In this document: piece by piece, positions 1 through 8,835 of the stretch
How the letters are laid out: every line of letters begins with the position of its first letter
Position numbering within the stretch: the first letter of the stretch is position 1
Source of the DNA: Methanomicrobiales archaeon
GTDB lineage: Archaea; Halobacteriota; Methanomicrobia; Methanomicrobiales; Methanospirillaceae
Assembly: GCA_013415565.1 (NCBI GenBank)
Contig: JAAEET010000002.1
Coordinates: forward strand, 1 to 58,474
Length of the DNA: 58,474 nucleotides
Reading direction: 5' to 3'
The notes under the pieces: model-generated
Told to the model about the DNA's origin: nothing
Databases searched by the model: none
The model's input: the letters and a program-made list of their open reading frames with translations, nothing else
Made by a program: the position numbers and the translations under genes

Positions 1-1
1 G

Positions 2-451
2 GCCTGCCCCGCTCCCGGTGCTATCGACGTCATCCGGACACCTGAAGGGTGGCAGCCGAGGATTCACCAGGGCCACTGCATCCGGTGCGGCCTCTGTGTC
101 GAGGCCTGCCCGAACGGCGTGCTCTCCAGCGGGCGAATCCTCGAGACCATGTTTTATGACAATACCGCGCTCTCCTTTTCGTTCCGGATCGATGTCGATA
201 CGGAACGGTGCATGGGATGCGGGAATTGCGCGGTCGCCTGTCCGGTAAACAAACTGATCGACTCCCAGATGTCATTCGGCGGCAAGGCATCCACCGACGA
301 GCTCCTGCTCAAGGTGAGCGAAGGAAAGTGCCAGGTGCTTCACGTCGAGAAATGCACCGGCTGCAAAACCTGTGAGAACCATTGCCCGAACGGGGCCATA
401 ACGGTTGCCCGGCTTCTTGAAGCGGTCCATGCACCGGAGGAAGAGCTATGA
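2..451 (+). CDS. fwdF: Formylmethanofuran dehydrogenase polyferredoxin subunit (5' truncated by window edge)
   Basis: This is the C-terminal 149 residues of an open frame that enters from the left edge. It carries three complete CxxCxxCxxxCP-type motifs (CIRCGLCVEACP, CMGCGNCAVACP, CTGCKTCENHCP) plus the end of another, so it is a multi-[4Fe-4S] ferredoxin. Its stop codon overlaps the start of fwdD as ATGA. Polyferredoxins of this kind feed low-potential electrons to the tungsten or molybdenum site of formylmethanofuran dehydrogenase. The assignment to FwdF/FmdF rests on the cluster pattern and the operon. The N-terminal clusters lie outside the window, so length cannot be compared. Confidence 0.88.
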   Translation, partial: ACPAPGAIDVIRTPEGWQPRIHQGHCIRCGLCVEACPNGVLSSGRILETMFYDNTALSFSFRIDVDTERCMGCGNCAVACPVNKLIDSQMSFGGKASTDELLLKVSEGKCQVLHVEKCTGCKTCENHCPNGAITVARLLEAVHAPEEEL

Positions 452-837
452 GAGCGGCCCTGAACACCGGGAGAACCATCCGGCAGGGATCGTATGTTGA
501 ACGGAAGAACAGCCCTGCATACCGGGAAGAGGCCTCCTCCCTGCACATGAACCGGGTGGACATGCTCGAGCTGGAGATCGAAGAAGGAGACCACGTATGC
601 GTGAGGAGCGACCAGGGTGCCGTGGTGATGGTTGCGTGTCCCGCCGAAGGTCTGGACCGGGGAGAGGTCTTTGTCTGCCTCGGTCCGTTCGCGAACTTCC
701 TTGTAGACCCGGAAACACACGGGACCGGGATGCCCGATTTCAAAACCACGGCGGTGACCATCGAGCCCACAACCGCCCCGGTTCCCGCGGTGAAGGATCT
801 CATGGAGCAGTGCGGAGGAAGCGGTTATGAAGGTTGA
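448..837 (+). CDS. fwdD: Formylmethanofuran dehydrogenase subunit D
   Basis: A 129-residue protein that matches the small molybdopterin-dinucleotide-binding subunit, which in related oxidoreductases is the C-terminal domain of the catalytic chain. The sequence around MLELEIEEGDHVCVRSDQGAVVM has the usual beta-barrel signature of that fold, where a polar loop contacts the pterin cofactor. It overlaps both neighbours (ATGA upstream, 11 bp with fwdB downstream), which suggests coupled translation. In the complex it completes the cofactor site of FwdB. Whether the enzyme is the tungsten or molybdenum form cannot be told from this subunit. Confidence 0.9.
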   Translation: MRAALNTGRTIRQGSYVERKNSPAYREEASSLHMNRVDMLELEIEEGDHVCVRSDQGAVVMVACPAEGLDRGEVFVCLGPFANFLVDPETHGTGMPDFKTTAVTIEPTTAPVPAVKDLMEQCGGSGYEG

Positions 838-2116
838 AGACGTGGTCTGCCCGTTCTGCGGGTGCCTCTGCGATGATCTGGTCGTTGAAGTGGACCAGAA
901 CCGGGTCATCGGCGTGGAGAACGGCTGTACCCTCGCAAACGAGAAGTTCATGGGCGACCGCCGGCTGGAAAACCCGATCAGGAAGGAAGGGAGGAGCTGG
1001 AGCGATATCACCTACGATGCCGCGATCCGGGAAGCTGCCGACATCCTCATCGATGCCGACCGTCCCCTCCTCTATGGATGGAGCGGAACACACGGCGAAG
1101 CCCAGAGTGTCGGTGTCCACCTCGCAGAACTTCTCGGCGCGGTGATCGACAACACATCGACCGTGTGCCACGGTCCGTCCATCATGGCCATCCAGGAGGT
1201 CGGCCATCCCGGCTGTACGCTCGGACAGGTAAAGAACCGGGCGGATGTCATCGTGTACTGGGGTGCCAACCCTATCGACGCCCATCCGCGGCACATGAGC
1301 CGCTATACCACCTATGCAGACGGGTTCTTCGTGAAGGAGGCATTCAAAGAGCGAAAGGTTATCGTGGTCGATGTCCGGAAGACCGAATCCTCGGCGGTTG
1401 CCGATGAATTCATCAAGGTGGAACGGGGCGGGGATTATGCCATCCTCTCTGCCCTGCGAGCTATCGTCCGGGGGAAGCGGGATCTCATCCCCCCGAAAAT
1501 TGCAGGAGTGACCCGGGAGCAGCTCTTCAGGGTTGCCGATATCTGCATGCAGGCAAAATTCGGGGCAATTTTCTTCGGACTCGGTCTCACTATGTCACCT
1601 GGCAAGAACAAGAATGTCCGGAATGCCATCGAGCTGACCGAGGAGCTCAACCGGCATACCAAGTTCACCATCTCGCCGATGCGGGGGCACTGGAACGTGT
1701 ACGGCTCAAACGAGGTCTTCACCTGGATCACCGGATATCCTTATGCCGTCGATTTCGCCCGGGGCATCGCCTTCTATAACCCGGGTGAGACGACCAGTGT
1801 CGATATCCTCCGGAGGGGCGAGTGCGATGCCTGCCTGGTAGTGGCAAGCGACCCGGGGGCGCATTTCCCCCGGGCATGTGCCGAGCACCTCGCGCGTATC
1901 CCCACGATCCAGATCGATCCGCACGTCAATGCAACCACCCACCTTGCCACACTCCAGATCCCGGTTGCCGTAACCGGGATCGATGCCGAGGGGACAGCCT
2001 ATCGAATGGACGGCGTCCCTATCAGGACGCGGAAACTCTTCGACGGAACCTACCCGAGCGATCTTGAGATCCTCAGCAAGATCTATGCCCGGGTGAAGGA
2101 GGCGAAAGGATCATGA
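827..2116 (+). CDS. fwdB: Formylmethanofuran dehydrogenase catalytic subunit B
   Basis: A 429-residue subunit that reduces CO2 to formate at a W or Mo bis-pterin site. Near the N terminus, Cys8, Cys11, Cys15 and Cys34 (CPFCGCLC then ENGC) form a plausible [4Fe-4S] binding set. Cys114 in STVCHGPS sits where the metal ligand Cys or Sec lies in the family. It is an ordinary TGC codon, so this is the cysteine and not the selenocysteine version. Length is normal for the family. Formate made here is thought to travel through an internal channel to FwdA. The stop overlaps fwdA as ATGA. Confidence 0.94.
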   Translation: MKVEDVVCPFCGCLCDDLVVEVDQNRVIGVENGCTLANEKFMGDRRLENPIRKEGRSWSDITYDAAIREAADILIDADRPLLYGWSGTHGEAQSVGVHLAELLGAVIDNTSTVCHGPSIMAIQEVGHPGCTLGQVKNRADVIVYWGANPIDAHPRHMSRYTTYADGFFVKEAFKERKVIVVDVRKTESSAVADEFIKVERGGDYAILSALRAIVRGKRDLIPPKIAGVTREQLFRVADICMQAKFGAIFFGLGLTMSPGKNKNVRNAIELTEELNRHTKFTISPMRGHWNVYGSNEVFTWITGYPYAVDFARGIAFYNPGETTSVDILRRGECDACLVVASDPGAHFPRACAEHLARIPTIQIDPHVNATTHLATLQIPVAVTGIDAEGTAYRMDGVPIRTRKLFDGTYPSDLEILSKIYARVKEAKGS

Positions 2117-3813
2117 CCGGGCTATGGGTGAAGAATGCCTACGTCATCGATCCCATCTCCGGAATCATGGGGGAGATCATGGATATCGCCATCCGGGACG
2201 GGAAGATCGTGGAAGAGGTGAATGACGGAGCGCCGGTCATCGATGCCGGCGGCTGCCTGACCCTTCCCGGCGGAATCGACTCCCATTCCCATGTCTGCGG
2301 CACCAAGGTGAATTTCGGGCGGTACATGAGTCCCGAGGATATGCGTGCGGGAAGGACCGCACGGAAAGGGGTCATGCACGTGACTTCGGGGTACAGTGTC
2401 CCGACCACCTTTGGCAACTCCTACCGGTACAGCAGTATGGGATACACCACGGTGCTGGAGGGCGCCATGGCGCCGCTCGAAGCCCGCCATACCCATGAGG
2501 AGTTCACCGCAACACCGCACCAGGATATGCTGGCAAACACCCTCTTTGACGGGAACTGGTCGATCATGGAGGCGGTCCGGGATAAGGATGTAAAGCGTGC
2601 CGCGGCCGTGGTTGCCTGGACGCTCGCCGCGGTGAAAGGATTTGCCATCAAGCTGACAAATCCCGGAGGAACCGAGGCATGGGGGTGGGGGGAGGATGTC
2701 CACAGCATCCATGATGAGGTGCCCCACTTCGGGGTCACCCCTGCCGAGATCATCGCGACCATGATCCAGGCAAACGAACTCCTCAACCTTCCGCATTCGG
2801 TACATATTCACTGCAATAACCTCGGCGTACCGGGCAACTACCAGACCACCCTCGATACCATCGGTCTGGCTCCCGATCTCAACCGGGAACGCCAGAGCCT
2901 GTACCTCACCCATGTGCAGTTCCATTCGTATGGCGGTTCGACCTGGCAGGATATCTGCTCGAAATCCGAGGAAATTGCCCGGGCGGTGAATGCGAGGCCG
3001 CAGGTGGCCATCGACATGGGACAGATCATGTTCGGCCGGACCACCACCATGACCGCCGACGGCCCGATGGAATGGAAGCTCTATATGCTCCACCGCAACA
3101 AGTGGAGCAACCACGACGTGGAGCTGGAGACCGGATCGGGTATCATCCCGGTCTATTATGGGAGAAAGAGCCTGGTCAACTGTGTCATGTGGGCGATTGG
3201 TCTCGAACTTGCCCTCCTGACGAAGAATCCCTGGCAGTGCATGCTCGCCACCGACAATCCAAACGGAGCACCTTTTGTCAAGTACCCGGAAATTATCGCC
3301 CTGCTGATGAGCAGCCGGTTTCGTGAGAATGAACGGAACGTTATCGATCCCCGGACCGAGCACTTCGTCCCTCTCTTTGCCATCGATCGTGAGCTTGACT
3401 GGTACGACATAGCGGTGATGACCCGTGCGGCACAGGCAAAAGCTCTCGGCATCACCAGAATCGGCAAAGGCTATCTCGCTCCGGGCGCAGAGGCCGATAT
3501 CGCCATCTATCCCCTGAAACCCGACGAACTTGACCCGGCCGTCGATTATCAGCAGGTGATGGCGGGGTTTGCGAAGACAGCGTATACCATCAAGCGGGGG
3601 CGGGTTGTGGCCAGGGACGGGGAGGTGGTTGTGGAAGGGGCAAACAGCACGATCTGGTCACGGGCAGACGTCCCGCCCGAATATGACCTGAACCAGGATG
3701 CCGAGTTTGTGAAGAAGTTCGAGCAGTACTACACCGTGAGGATGCGGAACTACCCCGTCCAGGATGTTTACCTGCCCCGGGGGCTCAGCATCAGAACGGA
3801 GGCATCCCTATGA
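2113..3813 (+). CDS. fwdA: Formylmethanofuran dehydrogenase subunit A (amidohydrolase)
   Basis: A 566-residue metal-dependent amidohydrolase that condenses formate with methanofuran. By my count the metal-site residues are His58 and His60 (DSHSH), Lys180 (AIKLTNPGG, expected to be carboxylated), His231/His233, a later His near 267-271, and Asp381 (LATDNPNG). These match the binuclear zinc site known for the family. Length and order are typical. The gene overlaps fwdB and fwdC by 4 bp at each end, so the complex is probably made from one transcript in matched amounts. Confidence 0.95.
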   Translation: MTGLWVKNAYVIDPISGIMGEIMDIAIRDGKIVEEVNDGAPVIDAGGCLTLPGGIDSHSHVCGTKVNFGRYMSPEDMRAGRTARKGVMHVTSGYSVPTTFGNSYRYSSMGYTTVLEGAMAPLEARHTHEEFTATPHQDMLANTLFDGNWSIMEAVRDKDVKRAAAVVAWTLAAVKGFAIKLTNPGGTEAWGWGEDVHSIHDEVPHFGVTPAEIIATMIQANELLNLPHSVHIHCNNLGVPGNYQTTLDTIGLAPDLNRERQSLYLTHVQFHSYGGSTWQDICSKSEEIARAVNARPQVAIDMGQIMFGRTTTMTADGPMEWKLYMLHRNKWSNHDVELETGSGIIPVYYGRKSLVNCVMWAIGLELALLTKNPWQCMLATDNPNGAPFVKYPEIIALLMSSRFRENERNVIDPRTEHFVPLFAIDRELDWYDIAVMTRAAQAKALGITRIGKGYLAPGAEADIAIYPLKPDELDPAVDYQQVMAGFAKTAYTIKRGRVVARDGEVVVEGANSTIWSRADVPPEYDLNQDAEFVKKFEQYYTVRMRNYPVQDVYLPRGLSIRTEASL

Positions 3814-4574
3814 GAGTCATCCTCAAGACACGGCCCCGGGCAAAGCCGAGGATCCCCATCGAAGCAGAGACCATCATCCCCCAGAATTTCCTCCGGAAGA
3901 ACGATATCCGGGTCTACGAAGGGAACAAGGAGAGGAAGCTCGAGGATCTCTTCTTTATTACGGTCGAGGGCCCGGCGGTCTCCCCGGACCAGGTGGAGGT
4001 GATCCTGACAGGGGACACCGGGGTCATCAAACGGGTCGGTGAGTATATGAACGCCGGGCGTATCATCGTGGAAGGCGATATCGGCATGCACTGTGGGAAT
4101 TTCATGAGCGCCGGAGAGATCATCATCCGGGGGAATGCTGATTCCTGGCTCGCCCGGGAGATGCGGGGCGGATTTATCCGCTGCGAGGGAGATGCCGGCC
4201 ACTACTGCGCAGCCGGCTATCGCGGAGAGAAGAGAGGGATGCGCGGGGGAACGGTCGAGGTGCTCGGCAACGCCGGGGATTTCGCTGCCGAGTACCTCAG
4301 CGGCGGAGAGGTTCACATCCACGGAAGTTGCGGAGATCTCCCGGGGGTGGAGATGCGGGGCGGAACCCTGACTATCGGCGGGGACTGTCTCCGGCCCTGC
4401 GGGAACATGACCGGAGGGATCTGCAGGATCTTCGGGACGGCACACCAGTTCCTTCCGACATTCCGGAAGAACGGAACAGAAGACGTGCAGTACGGGGGAA
4501 AACACTACCGGATGGCTGCGTTCCGGGGGGATATCGCCAACCGCGGGAAAGGCAGGGTTCTAATCCGGGCGTGA
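3810..4574 (+). CDS. fwdC: Formylmethanofuran dehydrogenase subunit C
   Basis: A 254-residue protein with the repeated Gly-rich turns (GGxVxxxGxAG pattern, for example in residues 110-200) of the right-handed beta-helix also found at the end of glutamate synthase large chains. FwdC is a structural subunit that packs against FwdA and FwdB. It is the last gene of the visible fwdF-D-B-A-C set. No fwdG or fwdE follows; the next gene runs on the opposite strand, so any further subunits must lie upstream of the window or elsewhere. Confidence 0.93.
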   Translation: MRVILKTRPRAKPRIPIEAETIIPQNFLRKNDIRVYEGNKERKLEDLFFITVEGPAVSPDQVEVILTGDTGVIKRVGEYMNAGRIIVEGDIGMHCGNFMSAGEIIIRGNADSWLAREMRGGFIRCEGDAGHYCAAGYRGEKRGMRGGTVEVLGNAGDFAAEYLSGGEVHIHGSCGDLPGVEMRGGTLTIGGDCLRPCGNMTGGICRIFGTAHQFLPTFRKNGTEDVQYGGKHYRMAAFRGDIANRGKGRVLIRA

Positions 4575-4677
4575 AGCGGCTCCGGGTTGTCCGGAAGAAC
4601 CGGTCTGGTAAGGATTTTCGGTCCCCGAAGTTCACATCAGGACTGCCAACAAAAAGGAAGGTATGGGGCGATGACCG

Positions 4678-4833
4678 TTATGCTTCTTCCACGTCTTCTG
4701 ACTGGCAGGAGGGGCACATCGGCCGTTTGCTGACACTTATGAATTTTTCCCCGCATTCTTTGCATTTGTAGTTTTTACCTTTGACCCGGTCAGGCGGTAC
4801 TTCCATATCAACGGGTCCTCCGACAGTGCACAT
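4678..4833 (-). CDS. Small zinc-ribbon protein (51 aa)
   Basis: A short frame encodes 51 residues with two CxxC pairs, CKEC at about 24-27 and CPSC at about 40-43, the classic four-cysteine zinc ribbon, plus one extra Cys at position 2. A GAGGTGA ribosome-binding site lies about 6 nt before the ATG. The spacing between knuckles (12 residues) and basic residues (KGKNYK, SKRP) fit a small nucleic-acid or protein adaptor ribbon. I do not recognise a named family. It stands convergent to fwdC. Confidence 0.75.
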   Translation of the reverse strand: MCTVGGPVDMEVPPDRVKGKNYKCKECGEKFISVSKRPMCPSCQSEDVEEA

Positions 4834-4887
4834 CGAACAGTCACCTCAGTAGCATCCATCGGCAAGAATCCTCTTAAGACTATCCTT

Positions 4888-4904
4888 CCTCCGGTTTACG
4901 GAGG
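4888..4904 (-). terminator. Hairpin after the PEGA-protein gene
   Basis: CCTCCG and CGGAGG form a perfect 6-bp stem with a 5-nt loop, starting about 19 nt past the stop of the gene at 4923-5729. There is no clear T-run, so termination is inferred from position only. Confidence 0.35.
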
Positions 4905-4922
4905 CGGAGAGGCCTGAGGATA

Positions 4923-5729
4923 TCACCGTCCGGTTCTCCGGAATACGAACAGGGCTGCGATTATGACAGCGCCGGGGGCCGCGGCTGCAGAGACCGGAAC
5001 CCCGGCCGGTGTGCCGGGCGCGGAGGTAACTGCCGTGGCGGTTTCTGCGGGGCTCGTCTCTGTGGTCGCCGGGAGGTCCGCCGGCTGGAGCACGATATCA
5101 AGCCTTTCGGTATCGCCAGCGGCGATCCTGACGGTCTGTTCTGCCGGAAGATATCCGTCTGCCTCGATGAGCACCACATAGGTTCCCGGCGAAAGATCCG
5201 GGAGGTCGAGCGGCGTGTCACCAGAGTAACGGTTGTTGAGGGATACCTGCGCCCCCGCAGGTGTTGACTGCACGACGATCCGGCCGGTTGTTACCGGACG
5301 GTACAGTACGATATCGGTACTCGAGTATGGGACGCCGGCCAGCGCGCTCCGTGCAACCGGCATCGTTGCCGCATACACCGTGTACTTCCCTTCCGCAAGC
5401 CCTCCGGAAACTCTCCCTGTCCGCCAGGTGTAGTTCCACGTGTCCTGCGAGACATCGACCTGGGTGAAGGTATCGGGCTCTCCGGTAATCACCGGAGAGA
5501 TGCTGCTGTCCATTCGTGATCCGTCCGGGGGAACTCCCGGGCCGGTCATGAAGAGATACACCCTGTCTGCCCCGATCGCTGTTCCCGAAAGGGGGACATC
5601 ATCGCCTATCGCCGCTTCGCGTGGTACCGCTGCAGCCTGCCAGGTGAACATGACGGTAAAAAGGATACAGAACAGGATGCGGAACATCATGTTCCGGTAC
5701 CGTTCGCGATTCAGGTTCATGCTCTGCAT
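4923..5729 (-). CDS. Secreted PEGA-domain protein with C-terminal membrane anchor
   Basis: A 268-residue surface protein. The N terminus has a signal peptide (hydrophobic FRILFCILFTVMFTW, then AAAV). A PEGA domain at about 147-215 (GRIVVQSTPAGAQVSLNN, DLSPGTYVVLIEADGY) is followed by a Thr/Ala/Pro-rich linker and a C-terminal membrane segment ending in RRTGR, a typical sortase-like or plain anchor layout for archaeal surface proteins. The region before PEGA looks like another beta-sandwich. The start at 5729 is chosen because AGGGG lies 6 nt upstream; another ATG lies 6 bp earlier. It sits 9 bp after the small Cys gene and is probably co-transcribed with it. Confidence 0.8.
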   Translation of the reverse strand: MQSMNLNRERYRNMMFRILFCILFTVMFTWQAAAVPREAAIGDDVPLSGTAIGADRVYLFMTGPGVPPDGSRMDSSISPVITGEPDTFTQVDVSQDTWNYTWRTGRVSGGLAEGKYTVYAATMPVARSALAGVPYSSTDIVLYRPVTTGRIVVQSTPAGAQVSLNNRYSGDTPLDLPDLSPGTYVVLIEADGYLPAEQTVRIAAGDTERLDIVLQPADLPATTETSPAETATAVTSAPGTPAGVPVSAAAAPGAVIIAALFVFRRTGR

Positions 5730-5738
5730 TGTCATCCC

Positions 5739-5927
5739 CTAGTCAAAGAGATGGGCACTGAACCGTTTCGAGGCTGAACGGTCCTCGTTTTTCCTCGCCG
5801 GATGAGCGGCTCCTTTTACCGGCATGCCGATGGACCGGAATGCACAGGTTCCGGAATCCTCGCGGAAAACCATGCAGCGATCCCCGATGCAGGGCTTCTT
5901 GTCAAACGGGCATAACGTATCAGTCAT
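5739..5927 (-). CDS. Small four-cysteine protein (62 aa)
   Basis: A 62-residue protein whose first half has four cysteines at 6, 13, 18 and 28 (CPFDKKPC, DRC, GTC). This suggests a small metal-binding knot. The second half is basic and probably disordered. GGAGG stands 6-7 nt before the ATG, so the gene is well supported. It precedes the PEGA protein gene by 9 bp. I know of no function; the pattern resembles small conserved hypotheticals of Methanomicrobiales. Confidence 0.7.
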   Translation of the reverse strand: MTDTLCPFDKKPCIGDRCMVFREDSGTCAFRSIGMPVKGAAHPARKNEDRSASKRFSAHLFD

Positions 5928-6036
5928 ATGAGGCCTCCTCTCCTACCTGGTTTTCCAGGTGTTCCGGGAGATCGCGGCAGACCATGATCGACGGGCACGG
6001 GCAAATATTCCTCGTAGTTCGGGTTTTTCCCTCCAT
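5920..6036 (-). CDS. Possible 38-aa ORF overlapping the next gene
   Basis: A short frame, MEGKTRTTRN onward, contains CPCP and a third Cys and ends 8 bp inside the following gene. No Shine-Dalgarno site is visible, but the tight overlap is what translational coupling would look like. It may equally be leader sequence. Confidence 0.25.
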   Translation of the reverse strand: MEGKTRTTRNICPCPSIMVCRDLPEHLENQVGEEASYD

Positions 6037-6127
6037 TTCGTAAAGAGCCTGTCTCTCGGATCGGTCATGGATTGCTGAATGTGGGAAAAAGGAAAAAATA
6101 TAGCTATCGGGGTAAGGTTGGCTCTGT

Positions 6128-6208
6128 TCAGCAGGCAACGATGAGCTGGACGACCGGGACGCAGGAAAAGAGCAGGATCGCAGCGGCCATCATGGTATGT
6201 TCCTTCAT
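6128..6208 (-). CDS. Tiny hydrophobic peptide (26 aa)
   Basis: A 26-residue frame starts MKEHTMM and is followed by one hydrophobic stretch of about 18 residues, ending in Cys before TGA. GGAGG is placed 6 nt before the ATG, as good as any ribosome-binding site in the window. It could be a single-span membrane micropeptide. It lies upstream of the four-cysteine gene on the same strand. Only the ribosome-binding site and composition support it. Confidence 0.45.
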   Translation of the reverse strand: MKEHTMMAAAILLFSCVPVVQLIVAC

Positions 6209-6276
6209 GGTGTTCCTCCGTTTCACGCAGGAAAGAAATGACAGGAAGGGTTAAAAATTAGGTTGATGGTGCCGGT

Positions 6277-7095
6277 TCAAGGATCAGGTCCCTTCTGGTG
6301 TCCCGTGAGGAATTCCACGGTCTGCTCCGAGTAGGCATACACCCGGATGGAGTCGATCAGGGCCGGACCGAAATCCCGGTGTGAACGGTTCCCGATCACC
6401 AGGTAGAGTCCGGAATCAGATGGAGCGATTTTTTCCTCGGTCCGGTAGGCAAGTTCACTATCCACGTAGAATTCCACGATACGATCGGGCCTGATTACGA
6501 CGGTATACCTGTGCCATTTTCCGAGATCCTCATTCGCTCTGGTGGTGTTGAATCTGAATTTTCCGGATTCATTCATGATGCCAAAATCCCGGTAGGCATA
6601 TCCCCGTTCTTCCGGCGGATTGCCCCAGCAGGCTTCGCCGATTACCCGGTAGGATACCTGCATGACCGCCCCGCCACCGGACTCATTCCGTGCCAGTCGG
6701 AACAGTCCGTCAACCCAGCACCCGTCGAGATGGGAATCGTTCACGTACATGTCGCACACGAGGATCAGGCCACCGGAATCATCGAACGTTTCCGTCGATA
6801 TCGCAAAATTATCCCAGAGATCATCACCACGGTTGTCGAAACAGGGTGGCGGATTTCCAAGGTCCTCCCTGATCACCGGTTGCGGGTTTCCGATCAGGGT
6901 CCATCCGGAGAGCCCGTGATCGAAATCTTCGGCGTAGAGGAGACCGTCCGGTACCGCTCCGGCGTCATGTTCCGGAAAACCTTCTCCCGGAGAGGAGAGC
7001 GATCCCGTCGTGATGCTCACCATCAGGATATACGTAATAATGCCGAGAACGATGACAACTCCCGCTGTGATAACCAGTGAATCCTTCTCTCTCAT
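6277..7095 (-). CDS. Membrane-anchored protein with a lectin-like (LamG/concanavalin-type) domain
   Basis: A 272-residue protein with an N-terminal membrane segment (residues 7-29) and a large extracellular part. From about 52 (YAEDFDHGLSGWTLIGN) to the end (IDSIRVYAYSE) the sequence reads like a concanavalin A-like jelly roll used to bind carbohydrate: opening FDxGLxGW, a central KWHRYTVVIRPDRIVEFYVD strand pair, and a closing IDxIRVY. Cys residues at about 85, 114, 126 and 158 could form disulfides. GAGG precedes the ATG. Carbohydrate binding is an inference. Confidence 0.7.
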   Translation of the reverse strand: MREKDSLVITAGVVIVLGIITYILMVSITTGSLSSPGEGFPEHDAGAVPDGLLYAEDFDHGLSGWTLIGNPQPVIREDLGNPPPCFDNRGDDLWDNFAISTETFDDSGGLILVCDMYVNDSHLDGCWVDGLFRLARNESGGGAVMQVSYRVIGEACWGNPPEERGYAYRDFGIMNESGKFRFNTTRANEDLGKWHRYTVVIRPDRIVEFYVDSELAYRTEEKIAPSDSGLYLVIGNRSHRDFGPALIDSIRVYAYSEQTVEFLTGHQKGPDP

Positions 7096-7227
7096 GCAGT
7101 TCCTCTACTCGGAGCACCAGGTGTTACCATCCACTATATCCCCTGAAGTCAGATAGCAGTTATGATATTGAATCATTCACACCGGGCGAAGGCATTCTCC
7201 GGCCTGGATCTCCAGGACCGGCCGGGA

Positions 7228-8415
7228 TCAGGAGAGCCCGGAAATCCTGGTCACGAGGCGCCTGACCGGTCCGGGCCGGATTGCGATCGATCCTGCAGGA
7301 CAGATCTCATGGCAACAGTAGCACCGGATGCAGCCTTCCCGTCGTATGTGCGGTATCCCGTCTTCAAGGGTGAGGGCGCCTGCCGGACAGATCAGGGCGC
7401 AGCGGCCGCAGTGCATGCAGCGATCCGGGAGAATGGTGGGATACGGAGCGTACACCCCGCCGAACCGGTGCAGGAGGGCGAGCAGCAGGTTCGGCTGCAT
7501 CCCTCTTCCCGGACCCTGGTATGTTGAAGGAAGGCGTACACCATGCCCCTGCAGGGCTTCGGGAGCATTCCCGATGACGGAAACCTGATCGGGTCCACTT
7601 CCCGGGAGTCCCCTCTCACGGGCAGCTTTGAGCGTGGAAACATCAGCGATAGGGATTCCCATCATCCTGCAGGTGGTCAGGTCGACAGCGGTGGCGTTTC
7701 TTCCGGCCAGGATCGCTCCCAGAAACCTCGGAGTCCCGGAGGACGGCCCGTCCCCTTCCATGACCATGACCGCATCCATGATCTGGAGGGACGGCCGCAC
7801 CAGATCATTGAGGTCGAGGATCATCCCGGCAAAATGATCGGGGTCCTGGAACCGTGCATGGTGCATCGGTTTTTCCAGGCCGGGGAGGATCCCGAACAGG
7901 TTCTTGACACTGCCGGAATAGAGAGTCCAGAGGTGGGTTTTTGCCTTTGAGATCACAATGATGTGGTCGGCCTCGAGGGCGGGTGTGATGACAGGAAAGC
8001 TCTTCGCCATACGGCCGGCCGGGTGGGGGACGATGCGGTAACCGGTAGTGGTGCTGAGCTCTGCCCCGGTGTCACGTGCCACGGCATCATACCCTGCAGC
8101 TGCATACAGGCGCCTGAGATTTGCCGGGGTGTAGCGTATCCCGCCCCCCGGGCTGTCGGCAATCGTCACCCGGCAGCCGAGGTCCCTGCAGATTCGCGAT
8201 ACGGCACGGACCACTTCGGGATGGGTCGTCACGCACCGCTCGGGGGGAAGTCCCTGGAGAAGGTTTGGTTTGAGGAGAACCCTGCTCCCCGGCCTGATGA
8301 ATGAACTGATACCGCCCAAGGCATCCAGGGCTTTCCTGACCGCGGCTTCCACCTCTCCGCGATTGTAGGATCGGCATTCCGCACAGGATACAACCTCCTT
8401 CACGGTGCCGGCCAC
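7228..8415 (-). CDS. DUF362 protein with C-terminal two-cluster ferredoxin domain
   Basis: A 395-residue protein. Residues about 40-270 match DUF362 (RPGSRVLLKPNLLQGLPPERCVTTHPEVVRAV, AKTHLWTLYSGSVKNLFG). The C terminus holds two ferredoxin motifs, CMHCGRCALICP and CIRCYCCHEICP, for two [4Fe-4S] clusters. The reaction of DUF362 proteins is unknown; a redox role is likely. Translation starts at GTG directly after the TGA of the upstream membrane-protein gene, which suggests coupling. A second GTG lies 12 bp downstream. Confidence 0.85.
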   Translation of the reverse strand: MAGTVKEVVSCAECRSYNRGEVEAAVRKALDALGGISSFIRPGSRVLLKPNLLQGLPPERCVTTHPEVVRAVSRICRDLGCRVTIADSPGGGIRYTPANLRRLYAAAGYDAVARDTGAELSTTTGYRIVPHPAGRMAKSFPVITPALEADHIIVISKAKTHLWTLYSGSVKNLFGILPGLEKPMHHARFQDPDHFAGMILDLNDLVRPSLQIMDAVMVMEGDGPSSGTPRFLGAILAGRNATAVDLTTCRMMGIPIADVSTLKAARERGLPGSGPDQVSVIGNAPEALQGHGVRLPSTYQGPGRGMQPNLLLALLHRFGGVYAPYPTILPDRCMHCGRCALICPAGALTLEDGIPHIRREGCIRCYCCHEICPAGSIAIRPGPVRRLVTRISGLS

Positions 8416-8685
8416 TCACTCACCCGTGTCCCTGCCACTGCCGGAATGACGGGCAAACAGGAAACATCCGCCGAGAAAATATGCGACAGGGACGGTCCAG
8501 AGGGGGTGCGCCACCATGAAGTAGATCCCGGCGAATTCCAGGATGAGCCGGGCTCCCGGGGTGTCGTTGCCGAATGCAGCCATGAACGCCGCAAAGTATA
8601 CGGCGGCGGTTATTGCCAGGTAGATAAGTATCCCGGCAAGACCTCCCCTGACATTGGTGACGGCATCTTTTATGGAGCTCTGCAT
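8416..8685 (-). CDS. Small membrane protein (89 aa)
   Basis: An 89-residue protein with two clear membrane segments (about 14-38 and 46-78, the second possibly split by the Pro in AHPLWTVPVAY). Its stop codon abuts the GTG start of the DUF362 gene, so the two form an operon and may act together at the membrane. A TATA-like GTATAG lies about 20 bp upstream of the start. No family is recognised. Confidence 0.65.
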   Translation of the reverse strand: MQSSIKDAVTNVRGGLAGILIYLAITAAVYFAAFMAAFGNDTPGARLILEFAGIYFMVAHPLWTVPVAYFLGGCFLFARHSGSGRDTGE

Positions 8686-8835
8686 GCCTGATCACTATAC
8701 TCGCTGGTGGCCAAAAAGAGATCTCCTCTCCTGCAAGGGGGGGACCGATCGCGTCCGGGACCTGTTCCGGATAGGGCCCGTTTAAATCCGGAGAAGACGA
8801 TATTCCGGCAGGAATGCCGGAAGGAGAGGCAGCAG

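Noticed and set aside
1072-1296. Sec codon in FwdB
   Set aside because: The active-site position is TGC (Cys114), so no selenocysteine is needed.
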